NCBI GenBank assembly: GCA_021292105.1
Contig: CM037870.1
Coordinates: forward strand, 67,869,260 to 67,933,259
DNA from: Anadara kagoshimensis
Lineage: Eukaryota > Mollusca > Bivalvia > Arcoida > Arcidae
DNA length: 64,000 bases
Direction of reading: 5' to 3'
A program made the translations under genes and the position numbers. This document shows, one piece after another, positions 55,497 through 64,000 of the stretch. The notes beneath the pieces are model-generated. The model did not search any database. It worked only from the letters and a program-made list of their open reading frames with translations, and was not told the origin of the DNA. Positions within the stretch are counted from its first letter, which is position 1. Each line of letters opens with the position of its first letter.

Positions 55497-57366
55497 TTTA
55501 GCTCACCTGAGCCAAAGGCTCAGATGAGCTATTGCAATCTATCACTGTCCGTCGTTCGTCGTCCGTCGTGCGTCGTGTGTAAACTTTACATTTTAATCTT
55601 CTCCTCCAAAACTACTGGGCCATATTTGATGAAACTCGGTGACTATCATGCCTAGGTAACAGCCTTTCAAAATTGTGTTCGGGGTTTGGCCACGCCCAAC
55701 AAGATGGCCGCTGTTACTAAAAATAGCAAAAAGACAAAAAAAATCTTCTTCTCTGAAACCAAAAGGTGCAGGCAAATTTTGATTGGATATTTGGATTCAG
55801 CATACCTGGGAACATTAAAATTGTGTTTTTCATGAAAATTAGACGAAAAATGGGTTACGCGTTTTTTGCATAAAATTTCGTAATTTTTAAAATGAGACAT
55901 TTATTGTTATAACTTCATAACGGCTGAAGATAATTGTATGGAGTTTTCACTGTTGATCTTGTCTTGCAATTTTCTTCCAATTGATGTCAAGGTCGAAGGT
56001 CAAGGTCATGTCCCAGTTTTTGACCTTTGATAAAAAATGCTATTTTTTTAACATTTCTTGTGATAATGGCATAGGGTTTTCAGTTATTTGTAGGTATTGA
56101 CATGACGATCATTTTGATACATAGATCAGGGTAATGGGTTCAAAGGTCAAGGTCACAGCTGTCCAAGAATACCAAAATAGTTCATTATCTGCAAAACTAT
56201 GAATTTTTTGTATAGGCATGTATATCAGAATATTGTAGGTAATGGCACAATGGTCATTTTGATATATGAATAAAGGTCATGGGTTCAAAGGTCAAGGTCA
56301 CAGATGTAAACAAGTACTGAAATGGTTAATTATCTCAAAAACTATAAACTTTTTGTATAGGCATGTATATTGGAATATTGTAGGTATTGGCCTAACAATC
56401 ATTTTGATATATGAATGAAGGTCATAGGTTCAAAGGTCAAGGTCAAAGATGCGAACGAATACTTAAATGGTTAATTATCTCAAAAACTATAAACTTTTTG
56501 TATAGGCATGTATATTGGAATATTGTAGGTATTGGCCTAATGATCATTTCGATATATGAATGAAGGTCATAGGTTCAAAGGTCAAGGTCATAGATGCAAA
56601 TGAATACTTAAATGGTTAATTATTTCAAAAACTATAACTTTTTGTATAGGCATGTATATTGGAATATTGTAGGTATTGGCCTAATGATCATTTTGATATA
56701 TGAATGAAGGTCATAGGTTCAAAGGTCAAGGTCATAGCTGCGAACGAATATTTAAAAGGTTAATTATCTCAAAAACTATAAACTTTTTGTATAGGCATGT
56801 ATATTAGAATATTGTAGGCATTTGCACAAGATCATTTTGATATATGAATGAAGTTCATAGGTTCAAAGGTCAAGGTCATAGATGCAAACTACTACTTAAA
56901 TGGTTAATTATCTCAGAAACTATAAACTTTTTGTATAGGCATATATTTTAGAATATTGTAGGTATTGGCCTATCGATCATTTTGATATATGAATGAAGGT
57001 CATAGGTTCAAAGGTCAAGGTCATAGATGCAAATGAATACTTCAATGGTTAATTATCTCAAAAACTATAAACTCTTTGTATAGGCATGTATATTGGAATA
57101 TTGTAGGTATTAACCTAATGCACATTTTAAAATACAAATGTTTTAGCTGTTTATATTATATATTGTAGCTAGACTTTAAATATGTTATATATAGCATCCT
57201 TATATAATAATTATTATAATTAATTTGCAAAAATACTTGCATATTATTGGCCCTTACTGCTGAAAATTTTGATATTCTCTTTTATTAATGTCATTGACCA
57301 TTGAACCTCTGCATAAGATATGTACTCTTCCTCAGGTGAGCGTTAAGGCCCATGGGCCTCTTGTTT
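55497..57366 (+). repeat. Molluscan GCTCACCTGAG repeat element, 1.87 kb, with internal 145-bp array
   Basis: The 5' end has the hairpin AGCTCACCTGAGCC/GGCTCAGATGAGCT, then CCGTCGTTCGTCGTCCGTCG. The 3' end has CTCAGGTGAGCG, the palindrome GGCCCATGGGCC and TCTTGTTT. Inside, 56200-57120 is about seven copies of a 145-bp unit with TATAGGCATGTATATTGGAA and TTCAAAGGTCAAGGTCA. The motif AGGTCAAGGTCA occurs at 55997, 56144, 56289, 56434, 56579, 56723, 56867 and 57012. This element type is abundant in bivalves; terminal hairpins recall Helitron-like elements but the class is uncertain. No protein coding seen. Confidence 0.8.
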
Positions 57367-57904
57367 CATGATTCTAGTCATTAAACCATATTTCATTTGA
57401 GATTAGTAATGCATTTTTCATAACTTAGTTAATTTTTTAACATGTAATATTTATATTTCATACAGAACTGTGCCAGATTTGAAGTTAATTTTGGATGTTT
57501 CCAATATTTGTTGTAAAATCAACTTGTTAATTTCAAAACAGATATCAGTGAAAGTTTTAAATCTGAAGTACATTATAGTTTTCTTTTAATTTTCTCTCTC
57601 AGAATTTAAAAGAACATTTTAAAAATATCTTCACTTCTAGTACAGTTCAATACATGTAATTGATGTTTTACAATGATATATATTTGTTGAAATGTATTTT
57701 ATGTTATCAAAACCCATCCCATGGCACAGTATCCTTTAAACATCTGTTTTATGCAAGAACAAATATTATTTTTCTTTGAAAAAAAAGAACCCAAATGTTG
57801 ATATGACCTCTTTTCCAATGTAACTTGCTGAAGATCAACTAGGTTCCCCAATGTATTGACAACCAGTCTGTAAGTCTGCTTCTTACAGTGCACACAGCAA
57901 CTTT

Positions 57905-58180
57905 CATCACAGTATTGTTGATACGTTTGATGTCACTGTGTCCATGATTGCCCTGGATATAACTGATGTTCTGTAGTTCCATGTTCCTTTCACCCAATGT
58001 TGATTACACATGTGGCGGGTGTTGCTAGCTAAAGAGGAGATGCTTACCCTCCCAGAGCACCTGGCCTTACTTCTCTGCTGGAAGTTCATGTGCTGTACCG
58101 AACTTGTCAGTTTCAAAGTTTTAACTTTGCTTCTGGATTGTGATTCGGACATGGATTAGTATGATTGTTTTTGATTTGGC
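57905..58180 (+). mobile_element. Retroelement tail, 5'-truncated copy at 58 kb
   Basis: It begins at CATCACAGTATTGTTGAT, includes CCATGATTGCCCTGGATATA (protein end in decayed form), GTGTTGCTAGCTAAAGAGGA, and ends GGATTGTGATTCGGACATGG. Same family as 36120 and 61130. Confidence 0.75.
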
Positions 58181-59166
58181 AGAGTTTAAAAATTCTTGAA
58201 CTGTGTGTAATATGAAAACTTCAGTGAAAATTTCTCTTAAGTATATATTCTATAGACTTTTGATTTCAATGTAACATTTGTGTTTGTTATATTTTCTACC
58301 TCAAATATTGAGATGATATACATGTTTATTTTTTGATACAAATTGTAAAAGTTGTGTTTGAAACCTGATGCAAATTGTTGTGATGTCTACCATGTTGTGT
58401 CAATCATTCATTGAGATTTTTTCTGATTTTTAAAAAACAATTTAGATTTATTTTAATTATAAACAAATCTGTAAATCTGTAATAATTAATTCTTCAGGCA
58501 GTTTGTGAAGTTCATCCAAGTGTGATTTTGACAAACTTGTTTTTACTCCAGCAAAAAAGTTTCATTAACTGATGAAGAATGTGCAAGGCCATGTTTTTCT
58601 TACCCAATTTAAAAAGACCTGGTATTTATAGAAAATTGTTCTTATCTAGAAAATTGTAAATGGTAATTTCAAACATAAAACAATTTTACTGAAAGAGTAC
58701 AAATGTGTTCATTAATTGTCATATGTATTATTCTCTTAAATATTGATAATAAGGTGTCTCAGTTTATGTTTTACCTTAGCAATCAGACATATCAATCCTA
58801 CTAAAATGTAATGGTGCAAATCTGATAGCTAACAAGATGAATGTTTCAGACAAGACACATTAAAAAAACAATTAAGTATCTGGTCAGTGTATGGGAATCA
58901 TGATGATTTTTTAATCTCTTTAAATGAACATATAAACAGTGTTTTAAATTAAAATATTCACAATTAAGTCATTAAGTGTCATAATTATTTAATTTAGAAG
59001 ATATGTTTTGTATAAACATCAGTAACCATGGAAACTAAGCTTGGTAGTAAGGACCAAGAAAACCAAGCTTGGTCATAATAACTATAACTTGGTTATTTGT
59101 AATCCATAACATGCTTGTTTGTTGTCTGAGGCACTATGGCCACTTTAGTCAACTTCTAAACAATCA
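58181..59166. other. Intergenic, nothing recognised
   Basis: AT-rich unique sequence. A short inverted pair AACCAAGCTTGG... near 59030-59080 was noticed without further meaning. Confidence 0.4.
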
Positions 59167-59425
59167 GGCCCCGGTTTCACAATCATTCTTTAGCTAAGAT
59201 TTTCCTTAACTTAAATTAAGCAAATTTTGATATTCTCTTTTTGGAACTATTGATGAATATTTTTGTCATAACTAACTGCAAATGTTTTAATCTAGAAGTG
59301 ATCTTAAAAATAACACCTTAAATTCCTGAATATCTTGAAAATTAACAAAATTAGGAAGATTTGAAATTTTGCAAGATTTAAGTTAAGGAAAATCTTAGCT
59401 AAGGAATGATTGTGACTCCGGGGCC
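59167..59425. mobile_element. 259-bp inverted-repeat MITE
   Basis: GGCCCCGGTTTCACAATCAT at the left pairs with ATGATTGTGACTCCGGGGCC at the right; arms of about 50 bp continue as TTAGCTAAGATTTTCCTTAA. Target duplication not clear. Confidence 0.8.
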
Positions 59426-61080
59426 AGTATTTTTACAGAATTTGAAGACGGTTTCCACTTTCATTTACCTTTTCCTTGTTTATTCGATGTTTTCTGGAAT
59501 CCATGACCGAATCAGGTCTTGATTTTTATAGAATTGGAATGAAAAGAAGAAATGACAACTTAGAAAAAACCAGTAGACAAAAATCAGCAGAAACAATAAT
59601 TCAAAAACACATAAGACAACACGAAAACACACAAGACCAATACCAAAATGGCATGACTTAGGACGTGCATCCAACAAAATTGCTGAATGGTGTGCTTAAA
59701 CCAATTTAATGCGGTCGCAACCCTCCCACTGTCCATTCAGGCAGCGAAGCAAAAGAATGTTTTCTCTATCATTTACCTTTTCTTTTTTTGTTCGATGTCA
59801 ATTAATATGTGATATTAAAGATATGTTTCTCAAAATGAAAAGATATCGTTTTCATCATATATTTCTCTTAAATTCTCGAAGAAGTAATTTTTCCATTGAT
59901 ATTTAGAACAAAGTTTGAATGAATTTTCAATATATACAAAGGTCTCTTCAACCCCACTCTTAACACGTAATCAATAAAATGTGATATACATGTAGAATAC
60001 GACCACTGGAGTCAAGTGTCAAAGCAAGCAATTAAAGTTACTTTGATTTATTTATTTTTGCAATTTTAATACTGCCCAATTACTAACTACAGTTGCTAAG
60101 TCCATATGCCATTCGCTTCTTACAAAGTAGTCCACCGTTCTGATTCAGGTCTTTAGTTCTTGATATTGGATGATAATAGTTTTTGGCATTTGTCTTCGTG
60201 TCGAGACATATACTTCTATTTCACCACATCTGGTACATTTGGTTGTCATATGACAGGCAGGAGATGATCCCCGATTCCAGAGCACTTGATCCAACCTCTA
60301 TTATTGGATAATCATGTTGTCTTTTGTATTTTAACTACATGTATTTGTCTGTTCAAAGAATATAAAATTTGGGGAATTCTTTTTGAAACGTTTTTTATTT
60401 TTATTATCAAAAAATGAGAATATTCAAAATTTCAACGGGAATACATAAAATAGTCTTGTTTGCATAAATGTTCAGGGAAGTGATATACCTTTAGTATCTA
60501 GAATGAATTTTGATTGTTGAGCTATAATTTTAATAATATATACAAAGGCCACTGAAGTCACTTTTTAAAATATAATTCAGTAGGAATCATACATAGAAAA
60601 CGGTGCGGTAGATAAATTTTAATTTAAAACAGTCCATCAAAATTACTTTTATTCAATAATTTAAGTAACTATTGATAATATAATCTTTTTTTTGTGTAAG
60701 TTTGTGCAGTATTGTTTCCACAGTTGTCTTGTACTTGCCAGGTGCTAACGGTTTCAACTTTACTATGCTGTTAACATACAAAAAAACACATTCGTCCACA
60801 TGACATGTTCATTTAGTTTACCAGTAAATGCTTATTTCCAAATGGAAAATATTTCAAGAATAGGAATCATGTGCATAGCCATACATAATCAAAATAGCTG
60901 AACATTTAAAATAAATTCTAGATAAAAACGATTGTGACACTTTCTTGGATATTCAAGTGATGGGAGTTTCAATATATTTATATTCACAACCTTAATGGAT
61001 AAGCTATCTAGACCAAGTATATGTAAAGACGTAAATTATTCCTTTGATATACATTTGTCCTATGTTTACCAGCTACCAAT
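59426..61080. other. Intergenic; one faint retroelement-tail remnant
   Basis: No exon recognised. Around 60240-60330 ATGACAGGCAGGAGATGATC and CCAGAGCACTTGATCCAACC recall the retroelement tail but are strongly diverged. Confidence 0.4.
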
Positions 61081-61129
61081 GTGATTTTATTACAGTACCT
61101 TCTGAAAGGAAAGACTCTGGACCCACTTG

Positions 61130-61570
61130 GTAAAAAAAACTTGTTAGTCAAATTAGTTTCCCAATTAATACGCTATGGTAGAGCTTGTTCCCACTACAGG
61201 GACTTTGTACAACGAAGTAGGCTGCTTGCAAATAAATTGTTGACTCGGGGATATTGCAAGCCTAGGCTTATCAAGGCCCTCAAAAAGATTTATGGCCGTC
61301 ATCACAGTATTGTTGATAAGTTTGATGTCTCTGTGTCCAGGATTGCCCTGGATATATTTGACATCTCATAGTTCTATGTTCCTTTCACACAATTTGATTG
61401 CACACATGGTGGGTGTAGCTAGCTAAACAGGAGGTGCTTACCCTTCCGGAGCACCCGGCCTCACTTCCCTGGTGGAAGTTCCCGTGTCTAACCTGTCGGT
61501 TCCAAAGTTTTTACTTTGCTTCTGGATTGTGATTCGGACATGGATTAATATGTTTGTTTTTGATTGCATT
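61130..61570 (+). mobile_element. Reverse-transcriptase retroelement tail, copy at 61 kb
   Basis: The frame reads LVSQLIRYGRACSHYRDFVQ, RSRLLANKLLTRGYCKPRLI and SVSRIALDIFDIS with a stop at 61369-61371, then the conserved tail TGTAGCTAGCTAAACAGGAG to GATTGTGATTCGGACATGG. It is the best-preserved copy of this tail in the window. An open frame from 61081 joins unrelated upstream sequence to it. Confidence 0.8.
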
Positions 61571-61574
61571 CATC

Positions 61575-62145
61575 ATTGCACAGATCCATCAATTGTACTA
61601 AGCAAATGCAATCATTTCTGGCCAGTTGTGTTCTTTTATGCAAGATTAAAAAAAAGAACGAAACATAAAAGATATTCAGTTTAATTTGAAATCTTATTTA
61701 TATACCCGGTATATATTTCTTTTTTTTTTAAATCGATACTACATTAACATATATTTGTGCATGAGACATTAAATGCAATGAAGTGTATGGATACCATATT
61801 TGAACCATGAATCTGTATGTAAAGAGATCCGATAAATAGTCGTACTCTTCAACAGTTTGTCATAATAATTAAATTAAATCTGATTCAAAAGAAATAATTA
61901 AATCAAAATTCAAATTATGTACAATTACAGAGAATGTATAAATGTAAATATGAAAATGTTTAAAAATGAAAAAGTATGAGCAAATATCAATAGGCAATTG
62001 AAGATCTCGAGCATGAATAAAATGAATACATGAAGAAAAGGAATAAAATGTACAAGAACCCAAGATGGCTACCAGGCAGCCATTCCATTTTATGGATATG
62101 GGGAAAAAACAAGTAATACATTTACAAACTTCAAAACATTTACTC
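61575..62145. other. Intergenic, nothing recognised
   Basis: AT-rich with no coding or repeat structure noticed. Confidence 0.4.
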
Positions 62146-62324
62146 AACAAGAGGCCCATGGGCCTTAACGCTCACCTGAGGCTAAGTACATATCTCATGC
62201 AGAGAATGCAGAGAATGGTCAATAACATTTATTAAAAAGTACTCTAATTTTCAGCAATAAGGCAGAATTAAATGCAAATATTTTTGCAAATTAATTGTAC
62301 CTTGTCCCAAGAATGCTACATATA

Positions 62325-62365
<41 letters not shown>

Positions 62366-62600
62366 GTCTAGTCACAATACATTATTTATAAACAGCTAAA
62401 AAAGTAAAAACAAAAGTATGAGACTATCACCTTCATCTATATATCAAAATGATTGTTAGGCCATTACCTACAATATTCGAATATACATGCCTATACAAAA
62501 AGTTAATAGTTTTCGAGATAATTAACCATTGCAGTATTCTTTCACATCTGTAACCTTGACCTTTGAACCCATGACCTTAATCTGCTGATTATCATTCACA
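62146..62600 (-). repeat. Partial minus-strand copy of the GCTCACCTGAG element
   Basis: It starts AGAGGCCCATGGGCCTTAAC and GCTCACCTGAGGC, the reverse of the 3' end at 57340. Further in, ATATACATGCCTATACAAAA and AACCTTGACCTTTGAACCC match one internal unit. It is interrupted by (TA)n at 62325-62362 and ends abruptly, so the 5' half is missing. Confidence 0.75.
62325..62362. repeat. (TA)n microsatellite
   Basis: About 38 bases of alternating TA inside the minus-strand repeat copy. Confidence 0.9.
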
Positions 62601-63145
62601 TTATTCCCGTTCCATTACTTCTGAATTGGTAAATTTGTAGTTTGCACATTGCACTGTATGATTTATCTCCCTTTCACGGAAGTCAAATGTAATCGATAAA
62701 TAAGTTTTAAAATGTAGCAGAGTATCGCAACACCAAAATACTTTATTATACCCTTTAAAATAAATTCAAATTACCGTAGATTTCAAAAAGAATTAGTTAA
62801 ATCCACTGGTTATGATTTTACATGGTAGGATGGAAACTTCCCAGACTACTTTTTATTGTATTTATGAGATCAGTTCGCCAGATTGCACAAATTTTTGGAT
62901 GCATCTCGTCGCAATATATTACTTAGATTCCAAAATATATTCCGGAAATTTATTCCAAATGTGCATTTGTAACAAAATGCATTACCCGTTTCAGAATACA
63001 TATCTCACGATAAAACAGATACATTTCCTTCACATTCATTTACCAGGCGCACTATTTCCATGCGTACTAATCTCATAGAAAAGAAGCCCGATCTTGGCAG
63101 AAAGTGATAGCAAAGTACACGTTCACTATCGTGAAACGCTGTACA
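62601..63145. other. Intergenic, nothing recognised
   Basis: No supported exon on either strand. Confidence 0.4.
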
Positions 63146-63149
63146 AACA

Positions 63150-63505
63150 TCACTGTAGAAAGAATTTTGTTTAAAAAACAAGCTAATTTCATTTGAAATT
63201 TCAATATTCTTCTAATATACATGTATATGAACTTTGTTTACAAAACAAAATAAATTCATTTAAAATTTCAGCTCAACTGAGTCCACCCAGTCAACTCAAA
63301 TCTCCTTGGACTCCACTCTGACTTCACAGGACTCTGATAATATTCTTCTAATATACATATGTATACAAACTTTATTTAAAAAACAAGCTAAATTCATTTG
63401 AAATTTTAATATTCTTCTAATATACATATGTATACAAACTTTATTTACAAAACAAGCTAAATTCATTTGAAATTTTAATATTCTTCTAATATACATATGT
63501 ATATT
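63150..63505. repeat. ~67-bp tandem repeat, four to five copies
   Basis: ATTCTTCTAATATACATATG followed by TATACAAACTTTATTT and AAGCTAAATTCATTTGAAAT recurs near 63209, 63350, 63416 and 63480. An insertion at 63275-63345 (TCAACTGAGTCCACCCAGTC) separates the first copy. Confidence 0.8.
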
Positions 63506-63546
63506 GCAAAAATTATTAAAATTAAAATGAGATTCTTAAAATACAC

Positions 63547-63768
63547 TTAAACCTTTGACTTATGTTCACATAAAAATTCTGATCCATAATTCTGGAGATA
63601 TCCAAGTGTAACAAGTGCTCGGGTCAGATGCCTTCTGTCTTCATGAACCAGGTAGTCATAAGACTGTGTGATAAATAACTTTGGTCCATTTTTTGTATCA
63701 TCTTTCAGTGTGCCATTCATCAGTTTTTGATACTGATTTCGAGTCATTGACAGAGCAGTAAAAGTTAT
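63547..63768 (-). CDS. Last coding exon of an unrecognised gene (partial, continues beyond the window)
   Basis: Read on the minus strand, a good acceptor (TTTTTATTTTTAG) is followed in phase 0 by ITFTALSMTRNQYQKLMNGT, then LFITQSYDYLVHEDRRHLTR, ALVTLGYLQNYGSEFLCEHK and SKV with TAA at 63547-63549. Codon use is unbiased and no repeats overlap. The composition is that of a soluble globular or helical protein end. I cannot name the family. An ATG lies 21 nt into the exon, but the frame is open back to the splice site, so it is probably an internal methionine. Confidence 0.55.
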   Translation of the reverse strand: MTFTALSMTRNQYQKLMNGTLKDDTKNGPKLFITQSYDYLVHEDRRHLTRALVTLGYLQNYGSEFLCEHKSKV

Positions 63769-64000
63769 CTAAAAATAAAAAGAAGTTAAAAAATAAATCA
63801 GATGATCATAAACTAGACACAAGCTCATTTGATACATGAGGCTATGGAGGCATATTCAATATGTGCTTCCAACAAAGTTTTATTGAAGATACATTCCTTA
63901 AAGCATTCCTTAGCAGGATTTTGATTCAAATAATTTTCAAAACTTCGGGTTTATTCTTTTCAATTTCAAACTTTTTGGCTGATGTTTTTTATCTTTCAAC

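Noticed and set aside
55455-55900. Open frames across the start of the GCTCACCTGAG element
   Set aside because: The element is a high-copy repeat; frames are overlapping on both strands and short.
59476-59661. 61-codon charged frame (KRRNDNLEKTSRQKSAETII)
   Set aside because: Single short frame with no splice sites, homologue or repeat context; probably chance.

Overview
The window is AT-rich, intron-rich animal nuclear DNA, most likely from a bivalve or other mollusc. The genes have short coding exons separated by 0.3-4 kb introns with clean GT-AG borders. The interspersed repeats look molluscan: tRNA-derived SINEs ending in TCAATCAATC-like tails, elements opening with GCTCACCTGAG, and CCCCCG...GGGGG elements with GTCCGTC runs. 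No bacterial, plasmid or viral gene was recognised, and no retrovirus-like element was seen. The species is not determined.

Layout. 1-4000 is mobile DNA: the end of a LINE reverse transcriptase on the minus strand, a MITE fragment, and a retroelement tail split by a young 2.8-kb transposon with 455-bp inverted termini and a C2H2 zinc-finger reading frame. 4000-4760 is CpG-richer and may be the promoter of the next gene. 9108-28937 (+) is a complete front-end fatty acid desaturase gene (cytochrome b5 domain plus three histidine boxes, 432 aa, 12 coding positions). Its fourth coding exon exists in two 102-nt versions in tandem, both in phase and both carrying the HDFGH box. Its introns are full of SINEs and inverted-repeat DNA elements. 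28938-41317 is intergenic and holds a 30-bp minisatellite, another retroelement tail, a decayed LINE and a hAT-like element with a perfect 8-bp target duplication. 41359-51097 (+) is a complete SLC35F5-type transporter gene (455 aa, 12 coding exons). The first part of its exon 8, with the splice acceptor, is tandemly triplicated. A 24-bp minisatellite holding seven exact AP-1-like motifs lies just downstream, and a possible alternative last exon lies at 53504. 55497-57366 is a molluscan repeat with eight evenly spaced AGGTCAAGGTCA motifs. 57.4-63.5 kb holds further retroelement tails and an inverted fragment of the same repeat. 63547-63768 (-) is the last coding exon of an unrecognised gene that continues past the window.

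The two complete host genes are functionally unrelated: a membrane desaturase of polyunsaturated fatty acid synthesis and a multi-pass nucleotide-sugar-transporter-family protein. Both show exon-level tandem duplication. In the desaturase it is old, diverged (20/34 residues identical) and apparently useful. In the transporter it is very recent, nearly identical and out of frame if read through.

All gene models come from reading the sequence by eye. Splice sites were placed by GT-AG rules and by continuity with remembered vertebrate family members, and nothing was checked against transcripts or databases.
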